Shown here in pieces: positions 27,290 through 35,861 of a stretch of DNA of 64,000 nucleotides. Under the pieces are notes generated by a model. It did not search any database, was not told the origin of the DNA, and was given only the letters and a program-made list of their open reading frames with translations. A program made the translations under genes and the position numbers. The DNA is from Polynucleobacter sp. es-EL-1. GTDB taxonomy: Bacteria > Pseudomonadota > Gammaproteobacteria > Burkholderiales > Burkholderiaceae. How positions within the stretch are numbered: position 1 is the first letter of the stretch; each line of letters begins with the position of its first letter. Location: positions 620,001 through 684,000 of the forward strand of contig NZ_CP061310.1 of the NCBI RefSeq assembly GCF_018687975.1, read 5' to 3'.

Positions 27290-27796
27290 TTAAGTCCCAT
27301 AGAAACTTGTAATTTCGAAATAAAACTCTCTTTTGAATCGATAGGCCTTGGATTCTCTATGGCGATCTAATTCCACCATTTTTTCAAGCTCACCACTCTT
27401 TTGGATTGCTTCAAAACGATCGGTGATTTCGCTCCATGCGGCATCAGAGAACCCAAGAACACTAAAGACTAGCTTGTCATAGCGTCTGTCATCTCGAGAA
27501 ATAAGCTCTTGCTTTTCAAGATCCCAGCGTATTCCAGAATACTTTTCATCGGATTGGCGAAAAATAATCATTTCCTCATAAATTCTTTTTTCTACAAAGA
27601 GGTATTCAATGCCTACGCCATCAAATGGCATGTTTGGGTTTACCATTGAATCGTATTTATTTATTACGCAAGCCGTGTCAAGGTCGTAGCCCCAGCCGCC
27701 GGCGATGGGAAGATCTATGTTGAAGTCTTCATAAATGATTTGTCTGGGCGACTCTCTCGTCAGTAGCTGAGATGGTTCTCTTAGAAGGGCTGTCAT
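27290..27796 (-). CDS. Unknown protein coupled to WYL regulator, 168 aa
   Basis: I cannot assign a family. The protein is soluble, acidic in the middle and rich in aromatic residues (IAGGWGYDLDTACVINKYDS, FDGVGIEYLFVEKRIYEEMIIFR, AYRFKREFYFEITSFYGT). Its start codon overlaps the stop of the WYL gene by one base (TAATG), so it is translated from the same message and probably acts with the regulator. Confidence 0.7.
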   Translation of the reverse strand: MTALLREPSQLLTRESPRQIIYEDFNIDLPIAGGWGYDLDTACVINKYDSMVNPNMPFDGVGIEYLFVEKRIYEEMIIFRQSDEKYSGIRWDLEKQELISRDDRRYDKLVFSVLGFSDAAWSEITDRFEAIQKSGELEKMVELDRHRESKAYRFKREFYFEITSFYGT

Positions 27797-28767
27797 TAGT
27801 AATATCGTTTCAGTGATTTAGTGAGTTCATCTTTAATGCGCTTTTTAAGGTTTGCCGGTCCAATAACCTCAACTCCAGATCCATGCTTTAGGATATCCAT
27901 CACTAGCTCAGGATCCTGGTTGTAATCAAACTCAAGGTTGTAATAGCCATCTTTATCAAAGGCGCCTACTTGCTGGCCATGCCAATGCTCGCCAGCTACC
28001 CATCGAGCATGTTCAGGTGTAAAGCGTAGCCTAGCCCTTTGGGTGGCTTTACCAGAGAAGATTCCATAACTCTCGGCGAAATGCTCCTGACATTGTTTGT
28101 CCGATATTTCTTCCGCCTTTTTATTTAAAAGGGTTGCTTTACGAATACCGTCAACTGCAAAGCTACGTAAATCATTGCGAAGGTGACAGTAGGCATCTAG
28201 ATACCAATTCTCTCGGTAATAAATTAGCCGTTGCGGGGAGATTTCACGCTCTGTGGTTTCATCACTGCTTTTAGAGTAATAGGCAATATCTAGGCGGTTA
28301 CGCTTTAAGAGTGCTGCGCCAATTTCGGAGAAATTTTCAATAGAGTTTTTACGAGATCCTATACCTACTACCTTTATGCGCTTACGCAATTCCTTGGCAG
28401 ATGTTTCGCTCTGACCTAAGATGCCATCAATGATGGCGGTAAGTGGTTCTATATGGGGCCCAATTAAGCCGCCCTGATCCAATGAAGAAAGTAAGTGCTG
28501 CATTAATACAAGAGCAGTCGCTTCTTTTTCTGAGAACCAAAGCCCAGGCATTTCAATCTTATCCACTTGGTCTGGATTCTCAAACTTATAACCCCCCATA
28601 AAGCGGTCATAAACGATAGAGGCTTTTAAACGACTGCGCAGGTACTCTAGGTCGCGCTTAAAGGTGGCGGGAGATATCTCGAGCTCAGATAGAAAGGCAT
28701 CACGCGGGACGCACTTACGTTGCTGAATCATGTACTTAATGCGATGCAAGCGCTCTATATCACTCAT
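27796..28767 (-). CDS. WYL-domain transcriptional regulator
   Basis: A 323-residue regulator with an N-terminal winged HTH (residues about 1-60, DAFLSELEISPATFKRDLEYLRSRL) and a WYL ligand-binding domain (about 140-215, with NWYLDAYCHLRNDLRSFAVDGI centred on W188-Y189-L190). A C-terminal WCX-type extension follows (about 230-320). WYL proteins such as BrxR and CapW are known repressors of phage-defence islands and are thought to sense nucleic acid or nucleotides. A GCTCA-N5-TGAGC palindrome lies 46 bp upstream of the start codon, with further copies in front of two neighbouring operons, making this protein the best candidate for the palindrome's ligand. Confidence 0.93.
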   Translation of the reverse strand: MSDIERLHRIKYMIQQRKCVPRDAFLSELEISPATFKRDLEYLRSRLKASIVYDRFMGGYKFENPDQVDKIEMPGLWFSEKEATALVLMQHLLSSLDQGGLIGPHIEPLTAIIDGILGQSETSAKELRKRIKVVGIGSRKNSIENFSEIGAALLKRNRLDIAYYSKSSDETTEREISPQRLIYYRENWYLDAYCHLRNDLRSFAVDGIRKATLLNKKAEEISDKQCQEHFAESYGIFSGKATQRARLRFTPEHARWVAGEHWHGQQVGAFDKDGYYNLEFDYNQDPELVMDILKHGSGVEVIGPANLKKRIKDELTKSLKRYY

Positions 28768-28812
28768 GATTAATGATCTTTAAGTATGTGAAGTTAAGAT
28801 CTTACCGTACTA

Positions 28813-28827
28813 GCTCATGAGATGAGC
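28813..28827. promoter_or_regulatory. GCTCA-N5-TGAGC palindrome, copy 2
   Basis: The core sits inside a larger perfect inverted repeat AGCTCAT-GAG-ATGAGCT (28812-28828), 46 bp upstream of the WYL-regulator start. This position suits autoregulation of that gene. Confidence 0.7.
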
Positions 28828-28840
28828 TTTAAATAGTGGG

Positions 28841-28981
28841 CTATAACCCGCAACCACAAATGATCTTATTTCCATAGGCTGGTATGCATCGATAGGGTTC
28901 ATATAGCGTGCATTTTGGGTATGCAAATGCTGAATTTGATATCAACAGCAGAAATAAACTGCCAATTAATTTTTTCATCAT
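28841..28981 (-). CDS. Small secreted cysteine-containing peptide, 46 aa
   Basis: A longer frame exists upstream, but it overlaps the neighbouring gene. The methionine pair at 28976-28981 directly begins a signal peptide (KKLIGSLFLLLISNSAFA). The mature part would be only about 25 residues with four cysteines (PKCTLYEPYRC ... CGCGL). Two disulfides in a tiny exported peptide are plausible. The ribosome site is weak. The gene is third in a three-gene minus-strand cluster whose first member is also exported. No family is recognised. Confidence 0.5.
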   Translation of the reverse strand: MMKKLIGSLFLLLISNSAFAYPKCTLYEPYRCIPAYGNKIICGCGL

Positions 28982-28988
28982 GGATCCG

Positions 28989-29237
28989 CTATGAGAAGAG
29001 TTTTCTAAAATAAAGTCTTCGCCAGCTAACCGGCTCAGAAGAGAGAAATGATTCGGCAATTAGGGTGTCGGCTTGTTGAGCCTTTAAGGCATACTTTTTT
29101 GCAGCTTTTGAGGAAGGCATGCCGGCAATAACAGCCGCATCTAATGTTGCTTGCACGATAAATGGTTTAAATAGTGGATTGCTAGACGAGATTTGTAATG
29201 GCACCACGATGCTCATAATTAAGGCGCTATAGATCAT
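28989..29237 (-). CDS. Unknown small protein, 82 aa
   Basis: The gene starts two bases after the upstream repeat-peptide gene and has an AGAGG site inside it, which supports translation as part of an operon. The N-terminus is hydrophobic (MIYSALIMSIVVPLQI) and could be a membrane anchor or poor signal. The rest is helical, with a basic C-terminus (SSKAAKKYALKAQQADTLIAESF, WRRLYFRKLF). No family is recognised. Confidence 0.55.
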   Translation of the reverse strand: MIYSALIMSIVVPLQISSSNPLFKPFIVQATLDAAVIAGMPSSKAAKKYALKAQQADTLIAESFLSSEPVSWRRLYFRKLFS

Positions 29238-29239
29238 GG

Positions 29240-29551
29240 CTACCTCTTCGCCGGTGTGTAGCCAACTCTATTTCCGGAGTTATCAAAGTAATTCGTAACG
29301 CCGCTTGGAGCTTTTACCTCATAGCCAATTCTGTTTCCCGAGTTGTCATAAACCCCATTTTTAGCGCTTGCATTGTAAGGACTGTTTTCCATGTTGTATG
29401 GGCTGTTGCGCATGTTGTACTGCGAGTTTTCCATGTTGTATGGGCTGTTCTGCATGTTGTATGGGCTGTTTTCCATATTTATTGTTTGTGCTGCGGTGAA
29501 AGCAGAGATTACCGAACCAACAATGATTAATAATGTGTTTTTGGCCTTCAT
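29240..29551 (-). CDS. Exported heptapeptide-repeat protein, 103 aa
   Basis: A signal peptide (NTLLIIVGSVISAFTAAQ) is followed by five tandem heptads of consensus M-(E/Q/R)-N-S-P-Y-N at residues 26-60. Two copies of a DNSGNR(I/V)GY motif follow (about 69-77 and 90-98). The product is thus a small periplasmic or secreted repeat protein rich in Asn, Ser, Pro and Tyr. An unusually strong AAGGAGGG ribosome site precedes the ATG, suggesting high expression. It is the first gene of a three-gene unit, diverges from the defence operon, and shares its 83-bp promoter region with a GCTCA-N5-TGAGC palindrome. Function unknown. Confidence 0.75.
   Translation of the reverse strand: MKAKNTLLIIVGSVISAFTAAQTINMENSPYNMQNSPYNMENSQYNMRNSPYNMENSPYNASAKNGVYDNSGNRIGYEVKAPSGVTNYFDNSGNRVGYTPAKR
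29372..29476 (-). repeat. Five 21-bp tandem repeats
   Basis: The DNA encoding the heptads is a 5 x 21-bp tandem array with few differences between copies. Copy number could vary by slippage. Confidence 0.85.
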
Positions 29552-29596
29552 TTAACCCTCCTTATAAAATCTATGAGTAATAATGAAGGTTTAAAG

Positions 29597-29611
29597 GCTC
29601 AAATAATGAGC
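29597..29611. promoter_or_regulatory. GCTCA-N5-TGAGC palindrome, copy 3
   Basis: GCTCA-AATAA-TGAGC lies in the divergent promoter region between the repeat-peptide operon (start 29551) and the methyltransferase gene (start 29635). One bound regulator here could control both directions. Confidence 0.7.
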
Positions 29612-29634
29612 TAGTAGTAACCCATAATAAAAAC

Positions 29635-30735
29635 ATGCAAAAACAAGTAAATAAGCGAATGAAGAAAATAAAGCTGGGAGAGTTTTTCTCAGGACCAGGC
29701 GGTATTGCATATGGAGCTCATTTAGCAGCAAAAAAAACGCAGTTATTTGAATTGGAGCACGCATGGGCTGTAGATAATCATGCGTCGACTTGTGAGACCT
29801 ATATCCGAAATATTAAGGGCGCATCTCCAGACTCAGTTTTTTGTGAGGATATAAAAACCTTCAATTTTCAAAATCTAAATAATATTGCAAGCAATATAGA
29901 TGGGTTCGCATTTGGGTTTCCGTGCAATGACTTTAGTCTCGTTGGTCAACAGAAGGGTATGCATGGTCAATTTGGTCCTCTTTATACATATGGAATTAAA
30001 GCTTTAAAGCAATTTCAGCCAAGCTTCTTTATTGCTGAAAATGTAGGAGGTATCACTAGCGCAAACAATGGTGATGCTATCGCTAAGATACTTCATGAAC
30101 TAGAGGCTGCTGGATATTCAATTACACCGCACTTATATAAGTTTGAAGAATATGGTGTCCCGCAAGCTAGGCACCGTCTGATTATTGTGGGCATTAAAAA
30201 ATCATTAGATTTGATTTTTAGAGTCCCTACGCCAACCCATAAAAATAAATTTAAAAGTGTTGCGGATGCGCTTGAGGCAAGGCCTATAGCAAGTAACGCA
30301 TACAACCACGACAAAACTATTCAGTCGCCTGTAGTAGTGGAGCGTCTGAAGCATATTCTCCCTGGGCAAAATGCTTGGAATGCATCTTTGCCTAAGCACT
30401 TGAAGCTTAATGTAAAGGGCGCGAAATTAAGTCAAATTTATAAACGACTTGAGGCAGATAAACCTTCGTATACGATCACCGGATCGGGTGGTGGTGGAAC
30501 GCATGTGTACCACTGGAGAGAGCCAAGGGCGCTAACGAATCGTGAAAGAGCGAGGCTTCAAACGTTCCCGGATTCATTTGAATTTATGGGCTCCAAGGAA
30601 AGTGTTCGTAGGCAAATTGGTATGGCAGTGCCCCCGTTGGGGGCAAAGGTTATTTTTGAGGCCGTAGTGAAGACTCTCCTTGGAATACCTTACAGCTCAA
30701 TTGATGCTCCCTCTCTGCATGGTAAGGGCAGGTAA
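29635..30735 (+). CDS. DNA (cytosine-5) methyltransferase of defence operon
   Basis: A C5-methyltransferase of 366 aa and the first gene of the defence operon. Motif I (FSGPGGIAYG, SAM binding), motif IV with catalytic Cys97 (GFPCNDFS; the usual PCQ is PCN here), motif VI (ENVGG), motif VIII (QARHRLIIVG) and motif X (RRQIGMAVPP) are all present in order. The target-recognition region lies between VIII and X (about 190-310). It should mark host DNA so that the downstream nucleases spare it. The start could also be the ATG at codon 9. The TAA stop overlaps the next ATG (TAATG), so translation is coupled to the GHKL ATPase. Confidence 0.95.
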   Translation: MQKQVNKRMKKIKLGEFFSGPGGIAYGAHLAAKKTQLFELEHAWAVDNHASTCETYIRNIKGASPDSVFCEDIKTFNFQNLNNIASNIDGFAFGFPCNDFSLVGQQKGMHGQFGPLYTYGIKALKQFQPSFFIAENVGGITSANNGDAIAKILHELEAAGYSITPHLYKFEEYGVPQARHRLIIVGIKKSLDLIFRVPTPTHKNKFKSVADALEARPIASNAYNHDKTIQSPVVVERLKHILPGQNAWNASLPKHLKLNVKGAKLSQIYKRLEADKPSYTITGSGGGGTHVYHWREPRALTNRERARLQTFPDSFEFMGSKESVRRQIGMAVPPLGAKVIFEAVVKTLLGIPYSSIDAPSLHGKGR

Positions 30736-32231
30736 TGGACATGATTGATCTTTCGCCCCCGGCAAGTTCTTTAATTGAATCTATTCGAAGCATTGGCTAC
30801 TCATTTGATGCTGCAGTAGCAGACATTATTGATAACTCAATTAGTGCTGGCGCATCAAAGGTCGCGGTTAATTTAAATTACCTAAACGACAAATCAGTTT
30901 CTGTAACCATTGTTGATGATGGACGTGGAATGTCTCCTCCCGAACTACGTTTAGCCATGTCACTTGGGGGGCGTGGTCCAGGAGAGAAGAGGGGGGCGGA
31001 TGACCTTGGTAGATTCGGCTTAGGTCTAAAAACTGCTTCATTTTCACAGGCTAAAAGATTGACTGTTATATCAAGAGCTAGTCTGGATGAAAATTATTAT
31101 GGTATCGAATGGGATTTAAATGTTGTTATTGCGTCAAATAAATGGGAGGCTCGAGAGCTTAGTCATGATGATTGCTGCAATGAGTTATTGACTTTTAAGA
31201 TCAAGCCCTTCGATGTTGGGACTGCTGTCATTTGGTCGGATTGCGATAGATTGATAAATGACTCGGAGGGGGGCGATGAAGTTGCGAATCATTTAAATCG
31301 ACTTTTTGATGAGTTAAAGAAAAAACTGTCGCTGATATTTCATAAATATATTGATAAATCAAACTTTAATATCAAGGTTAACGATAGCACTTTAAAGGCA
31401 ATGGATCCATTTGCAACGAAAGGCAAGGATGGATATGCAACATCGCAATTGCTTTTTAAGGAGACAAGAAGTGTCGATAGTTCGGAAATATCAATAACTG
31501 GTTATTTATTACCGCACATCAGTCGAATGGGAGGGGCGGCTCGAGAAAGGGAAATTTCAATCGATGCTGAGCATACGGGCTCACAGGGCCTCTATCTTTA
31601 CAGAAACAATAGATTAATTGCCTACGGAGGTTGGCAGCAGATTGTGAGAAAGACGGAGGCTAATAAATTAGCTAGGTTGGAGATTTGTTTTGGAAATGAT
31701 GCAGATCATCTGTGGCAGCTTGATATCAAGAAGTCTACTGCTACCTTACCAATCGCTCTTAGATCGAGATTGAGGGATTTAATTCGGGGTATCTCGAATA
31801 GATCCAACGAAGTTTTTGTTAGGCGTGTACAGATGAAGAAGTCAAACCCAAATTCTGTATGGGAACGAATATACGATAAAGAAACAAAATCTATTACTTA
31901 TCAGATTGATAGGTCCCATCCTATTGTAGAGAAATTATTGGAAAGCTTCGATGGAAAAGATGAGTTGGTTGATGATTTGCTAGTGTTTATCGAAAATACA
32001 TTCCCTGTCGATTTAATTTCCAATGATGTTGTAGCAGGCGATGGCAGTATTCCAAGGTCTATACAAGAAACGGAAAGCCAAATATCAGAGCTCGCAGAAA
32101 TTGTGTCGGAAGCTGGTCTTTCGTTCGATATGTTTAAGGCAACTGTGATGGGGTGCGGTCTCTATAAGCTAAATCCCAAAGAGCTTGATGATCTAATAAA
32201 TCACTATAAGGATCTTTTTGAAAATGAATGA
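30735..32231 (+). CDS. MORC/MutL-like GHKL ATPase of defence operon
   Basis: A 498-residue protein with an N-terminal GHKL ATPase. The N-box is D30-IIDNS, the ATP-lid/G1 motif DDGRGMS is at 61-67, and GRFGLGLKTAS is at 92-102. Asp/Asn residues for Mg-ATP are intact. A second alpha/beta domain follows (about 220-330; GGWQQIVRKTEANKLARLEI), as in MutL and MORC. Prokaryotic MORC-type ATPases linked to methyltransferases, helicases and nucleases were described by Iyer, Abhiman and Aravind (2008) as parts of mobile restriction systems. This gene overlaps both neighbours (1 base upstream, 8 downstream). Likely role: an ATP-driven clamp or sensor on DNA. Confidence 0.92.
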   Translation: MDMIDLSPPASSLIESIRSIGYSFDAAVADIIDNSISAGASKVAVNLNYLNDKSVSVTIVDDGRGMSPPELRLAMSLGGRGPGEKRGADDLGRFGLGLKTASFSQAKRLTVISRASLDENYYGIEWDLNVVIASNKWEARELSHDDCCNELLTFKIKPFDVGTAVIWSDCDRLINDSEGGDEVANHLNRLFDELKKKLSLIFHKYIDKSNFNIKVNDSTLKAMDPFATKGKDGYATSQLLFKETRSVDSSEISITGYLLPHISRMGGAAREREISIDAEHTGSQGLYLYRNNRLIAYGGWQQIVRKTEANKLARLEICFGNDADHLWQLDIKKSTATLPIALRSRLRDLIRGISNRSNEVFVRRVQMKKSNPNSVWERIYDKETKSITYQIDRSHPIVEKLLESFDGKDELVDDLLVFIENTFPVDLISNDVVAGDGSIPRSIQETESQISELAEIVSEAGLSFDMFKATVMGCGLYKLNPKELDDLINHYKDLFENE

Positions 32232-34917
32232 CTTAAATAAAGAAGCCTTTTTTGTTGATCTTATTGCGCGAGAGATTCTCAGGCTTGCATCAAACTCCGC
32301 CTTAACAGGGTCGGTACGACCAGCGTGGATAAGTGAGAACGTAGACCTTTTAGCAAAGAATTTGAATTACCCTTTAAATGAAGCGGCTAAGGAGCGGGTA
32401 GTCTCCTTAGTAAGGATGAAAATTGACGTTACTGTTGAGGACGCAGTAATCATTGTGGATAACAAGCCATTCAAAGAATGGTTCAAGCCTGAGATGTTGG
32501 GTGGCTACTGGGCCAGATTCTATAAATACCTAGTCCAGAAAGATCACATACCAAACGCTGTTTTAAGTCGCCTAAATGAAGACACCAATAAAATTTTAGG
32601 GAGAATGGCTGATCCGAAATCATTCGAGTACTTTAATTGCAAGGGAATGGTTGTTGGTGATGTACAGGCCGGTAAAACACTTAATTATTCTGCTCTCATA
32701 AATAAGGCTTGTGATGTAGGTTATCAAGTAATTATTGTTTTAACTGGCATTACGGAGGATTTACGAAGCCAGACTCAAGAGAGGCTAGATAAAGATTTTG
32801 TCGGTCAAAAATCTAGGGCCGGAAACCAGCAGGCTATGAATGCAGCGGGAACGGTAGGGGTAGGTCATGTAGATGGATCACTAAAACCATTCTGCCTTAC
32901 GGATGTAGTTACAGATTTTAAGCGTTCCCGAGTTTTTCCTATAGATAGCGTTACCCAGCCGATTTTAATAGTTGCAAAAAAGAATAAATCTGTACTTGAT
33001 GAAATTAATTCATGGATAAATTCTCAAAAGAAAAATTCAACTGATAAGGTTCAAAAACCATTTTTAATCATAGATGATGAGGCAGATAATGCCTCGGTAA
33101 ATACCGGCAAGGTAGATGAGCAACCAAAGGTTATTAATCACGCGATACGTCGACTAATTGATAGCTGTGCCCGAGTCACCTATGTTGGTTATACAGCGAC
33201 GCCTTTTGCAAATATTTTTATATCGCCAGACGACTCATATGATGCCGCGGATATAAAGGAGCTATTTCCAACAGATTTTATTGTCTCTTTAAGTCCTCCC
33301 GACAATTATTGTGGTGGCAATTTCTTTTTTGTTAATGATGAAACATCAGAAAGGGCTCTTGAATACATTAAGGATGCGGATAGTTATTTTGCTTCCAAGA
33401 AGAAAGCTCAAGCTCAAGCCCAGCTTGTAGAGCTTCCGCCATCCTTACATAAGGCAATAAGACAATTTTTTATTGCTTCAGCTATAAAAGATATAAGAAG
33501 GTCGTCTGCTCTAATCCCACCTAATCAGGAGAACTCTTTTGACAGTATGTTGATAAACATATCAACGCTTAAAAATACTCAAAATACAGTTAAACCTCTA
33601 GTCTCCGATGTTGTTGATAACATCAATAGATCTATCTCTGTCTCTCAGTTGGCGGATTCATCAAACGATCCGAATGCTATAGCTTTAAAAACGGAATTTT
33701 CTGATTCATTTGAGAATTTAGTTGATATCCCTGTTACATGGCAGCAAGTCCGCGAGGCTCTGATTTCGATGGATAAGCCGGCTGTAGTCTCAATCAATGG
33801 TGACTCGGATGATTCTTTAAAGTGGGATGAGCATTCACCGAAAAAAATAATTGCAATTGGTGGCCTCACATTATCAAGGGGCCTTACCTTGAACGGATTA
33901 ACTATTAGCTATCTATATAGAAACTCCACTATGTATGACACCATTATGCAAATGGGTAGGTGGTTTGGCTACAGAGATGGATTCAGGGATCTTCTCCGTT
34001 TATGGTGCATGCCGCATGTTGCGGATGCCTATCAAAATGCTACAAAGGCTACTGAGGAGTTGCGGTCTGACATTATTCAAATGAATAAGCAAAAAATGAC
34101 GCCAAGAGAATTTGGAATGAAAGTTTCTGCTTATCCAGGTCTTCTACCTACAGCAAAAAATAAAATGCAGCTTGGTGTAGAAGTTACACATAGCGTTTCA
34201 TTTTCGGATAAAAAACGAGAGACGTACTTTTTTAATGTAGATCCGAGTATCGAGTGTTTTAATGAGGATCTTGTGCTTTCATTTGTTAAAAATTTAGCAA
34301 AAAATTATCCATCTACCTATACGGGAAGTGCGGATGGCTCAAGCAGGCATAAGTGTTTTTTAAATATTCCCGGGGATGTGGTTATTCCCTTGTTGATTGA
34401 CTATAAATATCAACGTGGGAATAAGGACCTTCCTGAAAAATATTTTCGCGATTACATCAGTGAATTAATGCATAGCGAACTGAAGATTTGGAACGTAATT
34501 TTCTTTAGCCGAAAGACCGCTTCTTCAGAGTTTGGCCGGTCAGAGGCTCTAAGTGATGCCTTGGGTGAAGAAATTAATTCTCAAGAGCGAAGCATATTTT
34601 TGAAAATTTGGGATCGTCAGCGGGACTCAACATGCATTCCATTAAGTGCTAACAGGCAACTCTCTACAGGTGATATTTCTGAATTGGTTCCCGATAAGAC
34701 GTTACCAACGTTGATTATTCACTCCATTAAGGCGGGTAACCCAACAAAAGATTTTGAGGTTCCGGATCATTTGCTGGGTGTTAAGGGTAGAGAGTTTTTT
34801 GGATTAACAATTCTATTTCCAACCACCTCTTCTTCAAGTAAGTCTGTGAAGTGCATTGCAACGCCTGATTATATAAAGCGGTATTTTGGAGATGATGATG
34901 GGGAGGAGGAGTTTTAA
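32224..34917 (+). CDS. Z1-domain helicase-like ATPase of defence operon
   Basis: An 897-residue superfamily II-type ATPase with a Z1 domain. The Walker A motif is GDVQAGKT (residues 145-152), the Walker B is IDDEAD (about 283-288), the motif III-like segment is YVGYTATPFANI, and the motif VI-like QMGRWFGYR is at about 576. A TTG six bases upstream is in frame, but ATG 32224 is preferred; it overlaps the preceding gene by eight bases. In known systems Z1 proteins occur with MORC ATPases, PD-(D/E)XK and AIPR proteins. Its probable job is ATP-driven translocation on, or remodelling of, DNA for the nuclease partners. Confidence 0.93.
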   Translation: MNDLNKEAFFVDLIAREILRLASNSALTGSVRPAWISENVDLLAKNLNYPLNEAAKERVVSLVRMKIDVTVEDAVIIVDNKPFKEWFKPEMLGGYWARFYKYLVQKDHIPNAVLSRLNEDTNKILGRMADPKSFEYFNCKGMVVGDVQAGKTLNYSALINKACDVGYQVIIVLTGITEDLRSQTQERLDKDFVGQKSRAGNQQAMNAAGTVGVGHVDGSLKPFCLTDVVTDFKRSRVFPIDSVTQPILIVAKKNKSVLDEINSWINSQKKNSTDKVQKPFLIIDDEADNASVNTGKVDEQPKVINHAIRRLIDSCARVTYVGYTATPFANIFISPDDSYDAADIKELFPTDFIVSLSPPDNYCGGNFFFVNDETSERALEYIKDADSYFASKKKAQAQAQLVELPPSLHKAIRQFFIASAIKDIRRSSALIPPNQENSFDSMLINISTLKNTQNTVKPLVSDVVDNINRSISVSQLADSSNDPNAIALKTEFSDSFENLVDIPVTWQQVREALISMDKPAVVSINGDSDDSLKWDEHSPKKIIAIGGLTLSRGLTLNGLTISYLYRNSTMYDTIMQMGRWFGYRDGFRDLLRLWCMPHVADAYQNATKATEELRSDIIQMNKQKMTPREFGMKVSAYPGLLPTAKNKMQLGVEVTHSVSFSDKKRETYFFNVDPSIECFNEDLVLSFVKNLAKNYPSTYTGSADGSSRHKCFLNIPGDVVIPLLIDYKYQRGNKDLPEKYFRDYISELMHSELKIWNVIFFSRKTASSEFGRSEALSDALGEEINSQERSIFLKIWDRQRDSTCIPLSANRQLSTGDISELVPDKTLPTLIIHSIKAGNPTKDFEVPDHLLGVKGREFFGLTILFPTTSSSSKSVKCIATPDYIKRYFGDDDGEEEF

Positions 34918-35861
34918 TGCTTATCTGGGAAGGCCTAACAACTCCTGAGAAGGGTACTTTCTCTTTGCGGATGGAGCATCAAGCATCCTATGGCAATTGG
35001 AGCTGGCTAAAAACTGCTGATAGTGGCGTTGGAATCGTCTTGGAATTTCATGGAGGCGTTGATATTTCAAATATTGCGTCAACAAAATACTTTGAGGTTG
35101 AGGTTAAAAATGTCCCTCACATCGGTAACTTGCTGACTATAGTTTGCCGAGATGCTGAATTCTTTGGAATATTTGAGGTTCTTTGTAGAGATCTTATTGT
35201 TGCGGCAATTTCCGCTCAAGATTTGCCTGAAGCTGTTAGATTGATTGGTGATCGAATAGCGGCATGGACCAAACTCTTTGCACGCGGATACAAAGGATTG
35301 CGAAAAAATGAGGTTTATGGATTGGCGGCGGAACTATCATTTTTAAAAAAATGGCTTTCAGCTGATTTTTTAGAGAGGGTTGATGGATGGTCGGCCTCAA
35401 AGGGTAGTTCGCAAGACTTTATTTCTAACAATAAAGGAAAAGCAGTTGAGATTAAGGCTCGCTCCACATCTCAAAATGTCGTCAAAATTTCATCGCTCGA
35501 GCAGCTGGACTCTGGTACCCCACTTTTCTTGGGCGTATACCCTGTTGCACAAATTAAGGAGGGCGAATTCTTTGAGACGCTTGATAGTCTAGTCTGTGAT
35601 GTTGCCAATAATTTAGGGCAACAAGATTTACTTATGTTTAACCAGTTGTTGCTTCTTGCTGGTTATATAAAAGGAGAGTATGAAGGCTATCGAATGAAGA
35701 TTGGTCTACCAGAGTTTTATGAAATCTCCGCCGGATTTCCTCGAGTAATCAGATCTAGCATACCTAGTGAGATTATCAGTTGTCGATATGAATTAAATTT
35801 GGATAAGTGCAGTAACTACAAAATTAAAGAGGGCGAATTAGTTGAGTTATGGATGAGCTAA
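34917..35861 (+). CDS. PD-(D/E)XK motif protein (DUF4420-like)
   Basis: A 314-residue putative nuclease subunit. The PD-(D/E)XK core is visible as an upstream acidic helix (YGLAAELSFLKKWL) and SSQDFISNNKGKAVEIKAR, where the Asp and the E-I-K triad supply the catalytic residues. The flanking N-terminal beta-rich part is typical of this family, which accompanies Z1 proteins. The start codon shares its A with the upstream stop (TAATG), and the end overlaps the AIPR gene by 13 bases. Predicted to cut unmethylated invading DNA together with the Z1 ATPase; this is inferred from motif and operon. Confidence 0.88.
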   Translation: MLIWEGLTTPEKGTFSLRMEHQASYGNWSWLKTADSGVGIVLEFHGGVDISNIASTKYFEVEVKNVPHIGNLLTIVCRDAEFFGIFEVLCRDLIVAAISAQDLPEAVRLIGDRIAAWTKLFARGYKGLRKNEVYGLAAELSFLKKWLSADFLERVDGWSASKGSSQDFISNNKGKAVEIKARSTSQNVVKISSLEQLDSGTPLFLGVYPVAQIKEGEFFETLDSLVCDVANNLGQQDLLMFNQLLLLAGYIKGEYEGYRMKIGLPEFYEISAGFPRVIRSSIPSEIISCRYELNLDKCSNYKIKEGELVELWMS

